From Stichopus chloronotus (lineage: Eukaryota > Echinodermata > Holothuroidea > Aspidochirotida > Stichopodidae): 64,000 bases of DNA. The translations under genes and the position numbers were made by a program. Shown one piece after another: positions 23,008-38,000 of the stretch. Below the pieces are notes generated by a model. The model ran no database searches. It was given only the letters and a program-made list of their open reading frames with translations, and was not told the DNA's origin. Location of the stretch: positions 25,717,196-25,781,195 of the forward strand of contig CM037839.1 in the NCBI GenBank assembly GCA_021234535.1, given 5' to 3'. Positions within the stretch are counted from its first letter, which is position 1, and each line of letters begins with the position of its first letter.

Positions 23008-26000
23008 CTGTAAAATTTATATCATGATTCAAAATGGCTGAAATTTGTTGTCAGTACTCAAAACATTAATGCAGTGTGACCAGTGAGGGTAAACGATATG
23101 AACAGTGTAACAAAATAAAAATCCACAAAACAAGTGAGGCATTTACCTGCCTAATTACGTAACATTACCAGCCATTCTTCGATGCCAATTGCATAATACC
23201 TTCTGTAGACATATTGGTAATGTTATGTTCTTTTAAACATGCACACCACATAAACACACATCGACACGCACACACATATTGAAATGTAGAGGATTAATGT
23301 AAATCAGGAAATGGTATGTTTCGTTACTATTATCACATTTCCACATACACAACCGATTATGATACCCGATATGATAATGAAGTAAATCCATTCAAATGTA
23401 CATGTAGTTGTTTTTTTTTCTGTTTTCATTTTTTTATTTAGGCTGCAAACAGCCTATAATAAACCCACGTAGCATATCTATCAGTCTGTTGGTTTACCTT
23501 TAAAGTGTTTAATTAAGGTACCTTAATATAAACAATTGAAATTTCATTGTAATTATGTATGATTGTTGAACATATACCTTGTAAGGTCTTTCTCTGTCAG
23601 GATATTTCCATCGAAAGTATGGGACCGTTGCTACGGTGACAGCGATGAATAACCAGGTGTACACACCCAGTGAATTGATTAACTGATAAACACTTTCACT
23701 GGCTAACATAACAGAACTTATTGGAAGCTGGGAAGAGGAAAAAAAAGATGTTGCACAAGTGGAGAGGAGAGGGGGGGGGGGAACTGTAAACCCATCGGAA
23801 CATCAGTATCACCTGTGAGAGAACGCAATGAAGGTGAATTGGTGTGTTGCTTAACAATAGCTGACTCTGTCAAGCCTTATAGAAATACCAAGAACGATAC
23901 AAAAGACAGACTGAGTGTGTGACCTTGGCGGGGGACACTGTACTTCAAAGCATTTCATTTCCTTACAATGACAGTTCCATAAACCAAGTCACCGACATTG
24001 AGACAGTGTAAATACATTGTCATTTACTCTCACTTTAAATACTATATTTTTGTGGGGACTATTTTTTTGCTACTTCTCTCTTTTTCTTTCTTTTTTTTTG
24101 CAGAAGATTGGATTGACAGAGAATGACTCTTCTGTTGGTAAGTAACGATTAGAAGTTGCGAATATTCAGAATTAATAATCATTGAATAAGTAATAACTCA
24201 CAATAATTGAAGCGGCCGGTAAAGGTGTACGTCTGTCGACGTGAATCATCGACAATATGGCGGGAAACTGACCGTCTCTACCGGCCACGAAAAACATCCT
24301 GTGTGGTGAATATAAATGATGAATATTACATGTGTGTCTGTACTTTACAAATACCAACACCTGTGGGGTTATTTTGTCTGTTGGTAAAAGATCTACCAAT
24401 CGGGGATTTCAGTATCATAAGTGTCACGGTAATCGTCACCATGGGGTTATCGCGATATCGTGAGGATGACATCGATTATTTTATCGATTAGAATTACCAA
24501 CACTGTCACCACACAGAAACGACCTCATCTCTACGTCAGATTCGTGGTCGTCAGAGACGTCATCACAGAACACTAAGCGTCAATCAATAAGTGGGTGGCG
24601 CTGTTCAAAAACACATTGCACGTAACACATCACGACGCTGTACGTCAAAGAACTACACGACACTCCAGCGTATAGTAGTCTTCGTTACAATCGACGTCAG
24701 GGACATCGCTATTGCCATTTTAACAGCTTACCTTGATGCCATGAAGATGGTGCCATTCAAACCTCCAACACAAGACACGAACACGGATAAAGGCATCAAC
24801 ACCCACCAAGATCCTAAGACGCGCATCCCATGTGACTGATAACCAGAAACGAAAGCGAAAAAAAAAATGGTAATGCTGAATTACAAAGCAAAGATACTTA
24901 AAGTACATGTGGCATGAAAAAGACATTTGGAGCACTGAACGAACTAATAATTGCAAACGTTGAAAGGGGCCAGAATTTCCATCAAACTTTGGCCATTTCA
25001 CCGACAAATGGTTTACAGTTGCATCATTGATAAACATAAGCCAAGTATGCAAATTTATGAAGACGAGTTAAAGATTCACATCATATGCCTTATGTTATCC
25101 TTTGTTTACTTTACTTTTCTTTCAAGGACAGATCTTTTATGGCCTCAGTTTTTTATAATGAAGCATTTGTTTGTTTTTAATATTGATATAACTTGCCAAT
25201 GTGAAACCCAGTACAAAAGTAAAGATGATATTGATAGGCCTAACAAAAGAAACACCGACACCGTGCAACACTCTACGTCATCGGTTTTGCATTTCATTAA
25301 TTTGAAATGCCTTATTTCATTGATAGTCCATAAGCCAAGTATGCAAAATTGTGAAGCCGAGATAGGGACTCATATAATATGCCCTATAATATCCTTTGAT
25401 GACGTAACGTTCATTTCAAAGCCAATTGAGAATTGTGTATGCTGTAACGTTTTTGTTTAGGAAGCGAGTGTTGCCTATTTTAAGAAACTTTGATATTATA
25501 TACCAATGAGAAGCCCAGTAGTTAAGTAAGAGATTTAAAGACCTAACAAAATAACAACAAAAAAAAAACCGACAATGTGAATCACTCCAAAACATTCATT
25601 TCAAATTACATTTTCATCAAATTTTGAAATGAGATATCTCAAAACTGTATTAGATGTAAACGCAATTCCAACTTGTCAAAGTTGACAATTAAGAGTTTTA
25701 GATTTAGATAGTATACTTCTGCGTTCTTAATGCACTTCTAAGTGGTTTGGTGAGTAAGTTCACTCTTCTTTTTCCTGCCGTTTCTATTGATCACAAATTA
25801 ATGTTTGCTTTGGGCGTCGTTCTCCTCGTAATTGACTGCTCTTACATCTTAGAATACCTAGTGTAGCTTTATGTGTATATTGTTTTGTGCGTCCCTATAA
25901 AAGTATATCACTAGATATAGTGGCCACTGAAGCTTTGTACAGTGTATGAGCTGACTGACAGCGTAATAAAAAGAAACATGAAGTCGATCGTGTAGTCAGA

Positions 26001-29000
26001 ACATCCTCTTGGCTTACATTTTAGTACTCGAAAAAAAAAAAAACTTGAGTTGTTGTTTTCAGATGCAGGACTGAGATGCACAGGCGTGCTTTCTTGCCAA
26101 GGGTCATTTTCCTTTTTGCCAATACATTTTGCAGGAAATAAATCATTCTTTACCCTCAAAAACTTTACGGCACAATTCTCATTGGATCTCACCACACTTT
26201 AACGGGATCTCATTAGGATTTTATTTGGGCTTTTGCGGTCTCATGGGGACTATACGAGATCTTATGAAGAATGTACAAGGAATCATGAGAATTGTATGAG
26301 ATCTCATGAGGATTGAACAATATCTCATGGGATGTTTGTCTGTTCTTCTAAAAAAAATCTACATAGAGACCTCACCACATCAAAGGCTACGGTCATATGT
26401 CAATATTGTCATCCCATATGTGCTTTCGAGTGTTTAGGGATTCATTCTGCTCTGAAGCTGAAATAATGAATTAACAAATGCTCCATTCATCAGAAACCTC
26501 CTCAAATACCTGTGTTAGATGTTGAGGCTGCAGTATGCCTTATTTTCCCTGAGGTGGTAATGTGTAATCAAGGTGAGAATGAACATGTAACAGACTTTAA
26601 AAGGGACAGTTGCATCATGTAACTTATGAGAAGTGTTTGAACAATTCTCACAAGGGCATATGAGAAAGTTATCGTGAGAATTTAGGGTCAAAATCTCACG
26701 AGAACCCGTTCTCGCCAGGGAGGTGTTATAATAACACCTCCCTGCTCTCACGAGACCCTCATCAGGATTTGTGTTTTATGTAATTACTGAAAGCTGACAG
26801 TCTAGGTCAAGTTCTTCCCAGTCTAGCAATTTGTCGATGACATTTTTCTATGTTAGTGAAACCTGGTTGCTTTGACTTCCGAAATTACTTACACCATAGA
26901 CTTAATGGGAACGAATGCGTATGCAATTTGTTGGGACGCGACACTTGTAGGTGGTTGCTTTGACGTTTGTACACTAACTTGTTGCAGAAGGTATGCACTC
27001 ATTCTCATACTCCCATACTTGCGAACATAGCTAGCGGGAATTACTTATAATTTGAACAGGCTCAGAAGGTTAGTAAATTTTTTATGTTCTTTGTATATCA
27101 CAAATTGTGACCTAATTTCTGCGAATGTTATTTCTTACAACTTAGTGTATTTTGTATCTGTTCACTTTATATTGTTTCATGTCTGTTATACTGAGATGAA
27201 ACGAATGCAAAATTCTTCTATGGTTAATAAAGCTTTTCACATCTTATCTTATATCTTATATTGATACGAGTACTGGCATTGTCTTAACTCTAGACCTGTT
27301 CTATTTAGAACACACAAGCTCCAATTTGGTCTATATTGGTCTTAAACTCTTAACATATTCGGTTGGCCACAGAAGACAAACTTGGATAAGTTGTTACCAT
27401 GTATAGCATGACTTCAAATTCATGGCAAAATTCAACTCCATTTTATTGAATTTTATGACACCATTAATTCACTTGTGACACCATTAGTTCACATTTAGTT
27501 TGTCCTGTTGTCCAGTATTGTCCTATTTAAAAACAGTTCACCCATTTCGTTCGCAATTTTCTTTGTTCCTCAGAGATGACTGTCAAGATCTTTGGTTGGC
27601 CAAGACAAACAAATTTCGATAATATGTATCTTACCATATGTCCGGATTCATAAAACATGTCCATTCGATTTTATAGCACCATATTCATTCGATTACTTTC
27701 CTGGGAGCACGATTCGAACAGATCGCATCATTTATTATTCCATTGTTAGTGGGAAATCTTTAGTGTTTTCTTTCAAGTTGAATTTAACCGAATGTAATCT
27801 GTGTTGCTTTCTCTCCGAAGTTGATCTAACAATTACATTATGACAAGTAAACGGTAATCAAAGCTTTGTGTACTTAATGGCAGGAAAGCATGTTAAAGAT
27901 ATTACCAAATCTTCGATCATAGCAACCCTCAACCCCCGTCCCCAACATCCGTCCCCAACATCCATCTGCAGCCGTGAATCTGTATGTGTAAAGAAAAAAA
28001 GACAAGAAAAACTAAACGTACTATCATATCATGAGTACCGAGTACGAGTCCACTTACCACTGCTACAGCATCTGCTGCGAGAAGCTCGCTGGGAGACAGT
28101 ACAGCAAAATATGCTACGTTAGCTGCGACGTAGACCAATGTGATGAAAAAGATAGAAGATATTATAGCTCTCGGTATGTTCCTGTAAAAGGCAGGGAAAA
28201 CGGTACGTAAGTGGAAGCCTTATATTAGAGTAGGTGTCATTAATTTCTGTTCTGTGACGAGACTTCCACTTACCATGGAGTTACCATTTCCCTGCACTTA
28301 TCTTATATTTTAAAACAGCGGAGCTGCCGGAGTGATGAAAAATCCTGTCATAGGCCTATTGCCATAGGCCTATGACAGGACATGGGCCCATCATGTGCGA
28401 TAGTCCTACGCGGACTATTTAAGCTGAAGCGAACAGGAACATTTCGGCTTTACAAACCCTTCAGATGACTTGAAACTGCAATTCTCCGTGTGTCCTATAG
28501 GCTGTATGTACCCAATCTGGAAACAGGGATTTTATCTCTTAAATTCCTCAATTAATTAGAGAGAAACAAAAAATAATTAATCTATGAAAAATGGTCATAA
28601 TTTGGATTGCTTTCACCTAGAGCATTTCCACTTATTAAATCGCTCGTTGACGGCCTAGTTTTAAAGGTTTAGAGCATCTCAAGTACCTCATGAATGATTT
28701 CAGCTTAATTTTTCAAAGATCGTATAAAGCCTTTTTAGGTGCGAATTGATTCAGATAGTTGGAAAACGGGAGGGAGACTGACCTTAAAGAAAGGGGGATC
28801 CAGGGAGGGATTTACGGGGGCGCGGGGGCCGGGCCCTCTTTCCAAAAAACAAAATGATTTTTTAACAACTTCATAAAACAGTACAAAGCCCTATCCAGTT
28901 AGCGCACTAGGCTTATGTGATATATCAGTGAAGCTTTGTTCATTATTTCCGACCTCAAAATACTAGCACTCCCCTGAAGAATTACTTAATTCTGTTACCC

Positions 29001-32000
29001 AGAAGTTTTGGTTCCCTGATAACATTATGGCTCATATGGACCACAGTATAACTTAGGCCAACTCTAGAAATTACTAGGAGTAATATGCTCTGTGGTTACT
29101 CATGAGCAAGATCTCGAATTGGATTGCTAAGTTTAGTCTATTACCAAGATAATCAGGCCCACAGAAAACTACATTCCACATTCAAGAGATGTCAACTATA
29201 GCTTTGAACAATCGCAGGCATTAGTACGATGTGCCATATCCCTCTGAACCGTTAGTGTCTAACTCGAGGCCATGGAATTGATTTTCATTGATATTCTTGG
29301 TGATCTGAAGAAAGAAGTAACTCATACAAGAAATTATCATCCTGCAATGTGGAACGATCAATTTGAAACATATTCTATGGAGAACTTCATCATAGCGTGA
29401 ATGCAGTTGACACACATATAAAGTGAGAGAAAAACATATCATATACATTTATTTCAAAATAAAACTGTCACAGAGATTTCACTCTCTAGATTACTTTATT
29501 TGCACACTAAGTGACAGAGACAGTGAAACACGGTTTGAAGTACTACAACCCATACTACAACACGGTATCAGTTCCACTGTTTTAACTTACTATTGAACGT
29601 CTAAAGTTTTCAGTTGTTATCAATAATACACTCATGGCAAGCATTATCAACCCTCTGATGGCAAAATACCCCGAGATAGATTTAACAAAAAAAAAAAAAA
29701 AAACTGAGACAATTTACATTTTTTTATCAGTCATCTCATATGAAAAAGCAAGAACAATTGCAGCATTTTTTACAAAGTGAGACCTGTTTGTTAAAAAAAG
29801 TCTAAAGGGGGAAGGGAAACCCCTCAGCTAAGAAACCTCCCCTAAGATCAGTTGTTTATTCAAATCACTATATGACCAGGGGCAGGGATGTAGGCTGGGA
29901 TGCGGAGGATATGGCAGGTGAACAAAAAAGAAACAAAGAATTACCTGGAAGGGTCTAAGAATGCCAGAATCACCAAGAAAGATGGAAAAATAAAATAGGA
30001 ATTCCTTAACAAATATTTAGTTCAAAATCTAGCATTAAATGTAGCACCATTTTGCATGTAACTCACCCTATAAGTTAGCAAAATCTTCCAAAAGGACACC
30101 CCCTCCCCTTTGACTCCTTCTCCAAGATCAGTATTTAGACATATTACTATGACCTGGGCTTAAAAAGTAAGAATTCCTGAAGATTAAATTCCGTTAAATT
30201 ACCGGTAATTAACGTATAAAATTTGATTTTTAAGCAATTGACCACCTGACATATTACTTCTTTGATACAAATCATGTACAGCAACTTTTTAAAAATTCAA
30301 CCAATCGCCGATGATTTCTAAATTATTAAATTCAATAAAGTGTACTTCTACCATCATCAAAGAAAATCAGAAATACTCCAATACTTATAAATATTTTACC
30401 AGCCACTGTGACTATATTAGATCTTATCTACAAATTTACAGATTTCGCAATTACCGCAGTTCGTAACATAGCACTGACGGATGCAAATTGCTGTTATAGC
30501 TGACAAGAGCCTAACATCTGACGGTCACTTAGGCTATATGTGTCTACAAAAGTCTTGGCTTACGTATTTTGCCTTAAAAGGCGAGGGAGTGAGAAGTGGC
30601 ATTTCAAGGAGTCTGAGAGGTATTTTTCTTTTTGTTTGCTTGTCAACGTACTCACAGCGACCCTACTCTTATATAGTGTTCTAAAAGCCTCATCCCCCGT
30701 CCTTGACAAATTTCTGGTTCTGCGCCCTTTTTCAGAAGCCCAATTACTCATACCAATATTCAGCACCAGGGAGCTGTTTTAGTAACAACTCCCTGTCAGA
30801 ACTTACCGAGCAGGATTTACTATTTCTTCTGTGATATTGGGGATGTGTTGCCTAAATCAAAAAGAAAACAAAAGTTCGCAGATAATTTATGTTCATGTAG
30901 AGCCATGTGTCTTCTTCAAGATAGTTGTAAGTTTTTACTTAGTACATCATCAATATTTCATGCAATAAAATCAATATCAGAGGGTTAACAGTGAAATGAA
31001 AATCACTTAAAGTCAGAATAGGAGTTAAAAATTTCTCATATTTTGCCACTGAAATTTAAATATGTTATAGTCATTACAAAATAATATGTAAGTCCTATTT
31101 TTGCATACATGAATAATTAAATGTATTCCCATTGGTCTGCTTGATTTCAAGAAACAGTGACTGACGACTAGACTTTCTTGGAGAATCTGAATTTTTGTGG
31201 GCCAACAATAAAAATTATCGAGACAATTTTCATAGTCAAATATCTGGATGAATGCATAGTTCTCTTTCAAATTTTGTAACAGGCGATCTTTTCCCTATTT
31301 TCTCTTCCCAGAAACACTGACAAAGAACAAAGATACAGGACCAGTCGATTGCCAACACAACTCGTATTCCAGCACCCATACTTAAAGCACTAGGACTTAT
31401 AAAACAAGACCCAGATGGTCTCTATGGTCCCTTGCGTGAAGATTATTCTTAACTATTTGGAGCTTTAACAAAAGGTTTTGAAGATCCAAACGTCACCAAA
31501 TGCAGTTTCTAGGACTGTTTATACACTCAGAGAGTGTTTGCAGTGCAACTACTGTATCGTTGTGTACTACAAACCAAGATAAATTTCCATCGTCATAGGA
31601 AACAAACTCTCCTCCTTTAAAGCAGTTTGGCATCCATTTATTCCACCGGTATAATTAAAGACCACCCCTTGATGACTTGGAGGTGAAACTGTAGTTGACA
31701 TTGACGCAGGTTTGGCAAACTTCACTTTGATTTGAAACTAGTCTTCCGTACAGTCTCGGTCAACTAGCCCAGATAATAAACCAAACGGTAGTTAAGTACA
31801 TTGACACAGGTTTAACAAACTTCACTTGATTTGTAACTTCCATACCAGCTCAGTCAACTTGCCCAGATAATATACTCTGTGGTTCACCCCTGGCTTCACT
31901 CTTGAAGGCAGACTAGGCTTGTCAGTCATGAGAGGTCATTTAGAAATGCGGTGACATTAGTGCTAGTTCCCATGTGTAAAATTTCTTATACTTTCATGCA

Positions 32001-35000
32001 GTTCAGAATTTGAGATAGCATTGAAATAATCAAGAACTCTGCAATATTCCCGAGACTACTTCAACATAATTCATTCATTCATATATATCATATCAGAGAA
32101 ATGTGCCTATGCAAGAAACAATTGAAATGTGAAAAGCAAATAACTTGGAAATACAAGAGATGTCTATTTCTTTGACACCACTCTATTTTGAAGCACCATA
32201 TAACAGTAACATGTCACACTAGTACTAATCTAAAGAACCCTCAACATTGTAACATGTAATCCGTAGAAAAACTATCACTTGGAAAGGGTTTTACTACCAC
32301 AATGCTAATTTGACAAACATTTCTTATTGTGAAGCAAATCATGATGAAGAAAAGCATGATTTCATAAACTTGTCCACGTGGGTCCATATGGGACCAATAG
32401 TCATCAACAACCTGAAGAAACCACTACTGTAGTAGGAACTGTTTTCAGATTTCACCATCACAATGCTAATTTGACAAAGATTTCACATTGTAAAGCAAAA
32501 TATTACATGTTTATCCTCTAGTTGATTACACATTAACGTCTCAGGGAGAAAATAAGACACACTGCAGTCTTAACATAACAAAGTCATTTGAGGAGTGCCC
32601 AATGGAGCATTTGCTAATTCATTATTTCTGCGTTTTAGGCAGAATGAATGCCAGACAATAGAGGGCACAGATCAGGTGACAAGTTTGACATCTGATCATA
32701 CCTCTCACCTCCTTTAATGTTATGAGATATTTATGTAGAGATTTTAAGAACAGACACTGCATGGTAGTAGTAAAGTGACACAATATTAACTGAATACCAT
32801 ACAATCTGTAGGAAAAGAAGCAAGTTGCACGATTTCATAAAATGGTCCATATGGCTCATTTGGACCTTGGACCCCAAACTCTGGAACACACGAAGACACC
32901 ACTACCATAATGCATCCATATACAAAGTATGAATTTTGTCCAACTTTAATAACTGGAAATATCCTGTTAAAATCCTTTTCAAAGTATGGGCCCCAGTGTC
33001 CCCAGATGACCTTTGACCTCTACCAAAAACAATAGGGCACACCTTTTTAATATGACAGACCTACAAACCAATTTTGACTTTCATCCAACTTCCCCCTTTT
33101 GATTTACAACGTACACAAGCAAATGTCACACGAACATAGAATTTTGCAATTAGTACACATTGGATTCGAACTCATGATTATAACACTTACTGAAATAATC
33201 ATTAAGAGTGTCCCCTAAACCACTGCGACACGAGTGCATGGAAGATTGGGTTGTTCAAATTATTACAACCATTATTACCGCAATAATGAATGTCTGCCGA
33301 CTCGTCAAACCTGTGTTATCGTGTTATAACATAACATTGTTTGAATATCTACCATTAAAAGTAAGAACTGTCAACGGTCATCTATCATTAACCGTAAGAA
33401 CTGATCAGGCCAGAGGAATTGGATAATGGGGCACACCTTCTCAATATGATGGACCTACATACCACGTTTGACTTTCACTCGACTTTCCTCTGTGGAGTTA
33501 GAGCGTACCCAAATGTCACAAACACACACATACACCCACCCACACATACGCCAACCTGACTGCATAGCTGCCTTTGCTGACGCAAGGACCCAAAAGTGAA
33601 CCAACTATCAGTGGGAAGGTTTGATCATAAAGTTACCACGCTAAACAGAAAAAGTTTCCCAACCATGGAATTGTTATAAGAACTTCCTGTTTCAACGAAT
33701 TTGATGGTCCGTTTAAAAATCTCGTTCAAGCTACAACTGAAACAGTCACTGCTCTCCGACGGCCGTTCTCCAACGGATTGTAAGGAATGGAGGAAACTGA
33801 GTTTCATCAAAACCATGCGTTGTAGACAGTCGCCATGTTCTACTGATGTTCACAATCGTTCATAAGCAATACTAAAACACTATACAATGACACACACACA
33901 CACACATCACAAAAACTTTGAAAGGACACTACCGTCTGAGGTGTGTCACGAGGGTTCACACGCACTCTATACTGAATGTAGGATCACACATTTTGACTTG
34001 ATACTTGTCAAGTGAGTTACAGGGGAATGCAGTACTGTTACCCGGTTGAGAAAATGATACGCAGGGATTCACGTCTTCAACACTGCTGAATACAATCACG
34101 CCAGGCAACGTTACTGGTTGTTCTTCTACTATGTCGCCTCTCTTGCTGAATTCCGACTTATTTTTTCCTATCTGTTGCCTCCTCCTTTCCAGGTTCCTCC
34201 ACCAGTTTACTTAATCGTTAACGGCAGCTAGTCCTTATTAACACCACTTCTTTTGGACCCTTTAACCATCCCAACCCTCCAGCCTGACAACAGGTTTTTT
34301 CTTCTACACTGTATCCTCTCAAATTTTTTCCCCATTTCTGGTTCTTCTTCTTACCTGCCTACCTGTTCCTCCGTCGCATGACATTCTTTTTTCTCCCCTA
34401 CCGTTTCCTTCATTTCCACTTCCCTTTCTCAATAGAACCTTTATTTCCATTAACCAAGTCTCTCCCTCACCTATTCCTCTATCCCAAACTGCCCCTCCCC
34501 CTTCCTCACTTATTCTTGTTTACCTTGGTTATTTTCCTCCGTCACTGTTTCCTCGGTGCCATATTTTTTTTTTTCATTTGTTCCCTCACTGTTTCTCCAC
34601 TTTCCCGAGAATTTTAATTTTCCCTAGCTCTCTTCTCTCTCCCCATTTCTACCTTTCGTTCCCTAAATCCCTGGCTCCTCAACTTCCACTGGCACCCCCT
34701 AAACCACCAGACCTATCCTGCCTCCCCCCAAGCCGACTGGTTGACTAACATGTATACAGTGAATTAACAATTAACTTTTCAGCTTATTACCATCCACCAA
34801 AAGCAAAGAGGCCGGAGAGAATGGCAAGAGGAAATTTTCCCCATGTTACTTCTTGAGAGTCAAAGGCGTTCCGGAAATTTTCAGTCTTCCCTGTATTAAA
34901 CAAAAGGTATGCATGCAGTTAGTAAATGTCTACGTAACATGATGGTATTTTTTTTTTTTTTTGAAAAACCCACGCGACGCACATTGACAATACATCAGTA

Positions 35001-38000
35001 GCAGGTACAAAAGATGAAAGCAGAACCAACCAATTGGTGTCACAAATTCTCAATATCGTTGAATACATATAATCTTTTTTATTTTCTCTTAATTCTTATT
35101 TCTTCCTCTCTTACTTCATGCTTGAAAACTAAGTAACAAACGTTTTGGATACGAACACTAAATACGACCACATAATAGTATCAGTACAAAACTTGTAGCA
35201 TTTGTCTCAAAATTAAATGGTATTTCAAGTTATGCCGTTCTTGTGGCATTGGATACCTTTATTTCCTTTACTTGGCAGGGGGTGGAATACAAACAGTAGA
35301 AATAAATAATTATAAGAAAGACCTATGGTATGTAATATAAGGTCAAAATGAGCAATATAGTATATATTTTTGCATTCTGCCCGTTTAATGTTCGTTGAGA
35401 ATATAATTTTGCAATATATTTACAACATGAGGGCATCACCAATACTGTTCCACATCAAAAATATATGGGTTTGTTGTTTTTTACTAAGTACCAGTAAAAT
35501 GCAAACTATACAGTAGCAAGACCTACCCTGAATTAAAACCACCATTCCAGATATGATAATAATCCCCAACCCGAGAATCTTAGCGACCGTGAAAACAAGT
35601 TGAAGCTTGGTGACCATGGAAACGCTTAAGCTATTAGCAAACGTCACAGCGACTGGAAGGGAACAAAATCATGTTGATATGTAAGAACGAAATAAATGAA
35701 CTATTACTTTTAAAGGGGAGACTGACATGTGATGAACACCAATTTTATCGACATATGTAGTTTCTGAAAAATGAATGTGCATAAGCAATAAATGAATTCA
35801 AAGTGGAAGATGTCAAGTTTATGATGTCATATGCTGGGCATATATTCAAAATCAAAGTATTAATAAGTTGACAATTGCATGATACACTAATGTAATTCAA
35901 CAGGGCAAAACAAGTATGTGTAAATTTATGAGAATTATTGGCAAAGCAATACACTAAAATTCCTGTTATCAGGGTTACGTCATGACATAAATGAACTTAC
36001 TCCAATATGCTTACATTCAATTAAGGCAAACATGTCAGTACCCTTGTTAAAAATTCACAAGTGTATAATTTGGAAGGGGGATAATTTAAATGAAAATTTA
36101 GGTAGATTTGACAATTCCGTTTCATATTTTATAGCGATATCCCCAAAGTTTGGTATTTCGCCTTTAAAAGGGAAAAGTCGATGGAAAAATGATTCCATTT
36201 TTTGAGTATAATTTCACTAACGTTGGAATATCATCACAAATGAATTTTGTTGGCTACCAGTAAGCTCTCGTTTGAATCAAAGATAATTTTCCGTGATGTA
36301 AAAAGATATTCGGTATATTTATATATTAATATATTGTATATTCGATATATATGAAACCAACTGAAACAAATTAGATTCAGTGTGAATATAACTTCACATA
36401 ACCAAACAGCATGAGATTAGTTTCTTTAATAGCTCTATGCTTAGAGATCAATCATTTAGTCAAGAACGTTGGCTACATGTTCATTATTTATACATTATAA
36501 GGGAAATAACGATTGAACTAGCAACTATACGTTCACGTGGACAAATGGATAGTCACTATTATTATTACAATTATAAGTATTATAACTATTAATGTTAGTG
36601 TTACAATAATTACTACCATTATTTTATTGTATAACTATTAATTTTACTGACTATTATATTAAGGGTCTCATTTGCATTTGATTACGTTTCTAATGAAACG
36701 ACACGTGGGTTGATTGGTATCCTTGGAATACTGTGGTGTTCCATGTATTCTAGGGCTAAGAAATTCTGTGGCAATATTTTTCTTGCCGGGGAATACATTG
36801 AAACCCGTGAAGTTGAGATGATCTCATTGTACATTGTGTTAATATAATAATAAGGCCCAGGGAAACTTGCAAACTTGGAAATAGTGAGCATTCATGCTGC
36901 AAAAGCAACCGTATTTATGGGAAAAGGAAAAAAATCAGAAATTTTTACTTAAGAGGGGTTGGGATCTACGTCACGTTGACATTTGGTATTCCACGCGATC
37001 GAGTTCGTTTGTTTTGTAGTACAGCTGGCAATTTGAATATCCACAAAATGCTCTGGTATCCAACAGTGTATAGCGTATTACGTAATTGGTATTTGGCAGA
37101 GAGCCAACGGTATTTACAACGAGACGTCTCATAGTACTCTTTTACGTGACATTTCATTTAAAGGGACACATGTAAACTTTTAAGTAATTTTTCAGGGAAC
37201 CCCTCAACCCTTGTCTGCTTGTCTGTGTATATTTATTTTGCTTTTCAAACAACACGGTATTCCACAGGATACTAACTGACCCACGTGTCGTTTCATTAGA
37301 AAACATGCCAGATTAATGGGGGCTTATCATTCCGGGAATCGTAACCGGAACCTCTCGCAAAAACTCCTACAAAACAAAATCCGCATAATATTCTCCAAGT
37401 TCTGTTTTTATGTTTTCACTAGATTAAAGCAACTGTGCATGTTTGTATATTTATCAAACATTGATGCCCAAGAACTGCAACCCACGGAGGGTCATTAAAA
37501 GTAGTAAAAAACAAAGAGCTAAATAGAGTATGTACATTCTTTTACTTACACCAATACTTCTGTCAACATTAAAAACCAATTACTGACGGTTGCAAACAGT
37601 TACGAATAACTGACCTGCAACAATTCTGCCTGTCATAAATTATGTTAGACCTAGTGTAAATGCGGTAAAGCTAAGGCCCTTTTTTCAAACAAGTTCGATA
37701 AGAGGTTTTAAGTTTGAGAGGGTTTTACAAATCAAACCATATACCATAAAAGGAATCTGATCAAATATGAATTTATTGAAGAGTAAACGTTTCAAAGGTC
37801 GCGTTCTTTTGTCTTCGAACTCGAGAGAGGTATTCTCCATAACACCATAGAGCTTATGATAGCACTTACAAATGGTTCTTCCTGTTCAAATTCACGCAAC
37901 TTGAAAAATTTTAACCCGTCCGATAGGCTCCACGGAAAATTACAACTGCCCCCCCCCCCCCAGTTCTTACTAAGACTTAGACTTCTGGCATAATAGAGGA

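Noticed and set aside
24951..25460. 169-codon plus-strand open frame
   Set aside because: Lies in the dispersed repeat copies at 25.0-25.7 kb, antisense to copy B's intron. No domain, and the related repeat at 13.3 kb is not open.
28780..28850. GGATCCAGGGAGGGATTTACGG and GGGGGCGCGGGGGCCGGGCC-type GC spike in intron 4 of copy B
   Set aside because: Looks like one end of a dispersed DNA transposon, but no partner end was found in the window.
34378..34617. 79-codon hydrophobic frame (Phe/Leu/Pro-rich)
   Set aside because: Product of a pyrimidine-rich intronic tract just left of exon 3 of copy B, not a membrane protein.
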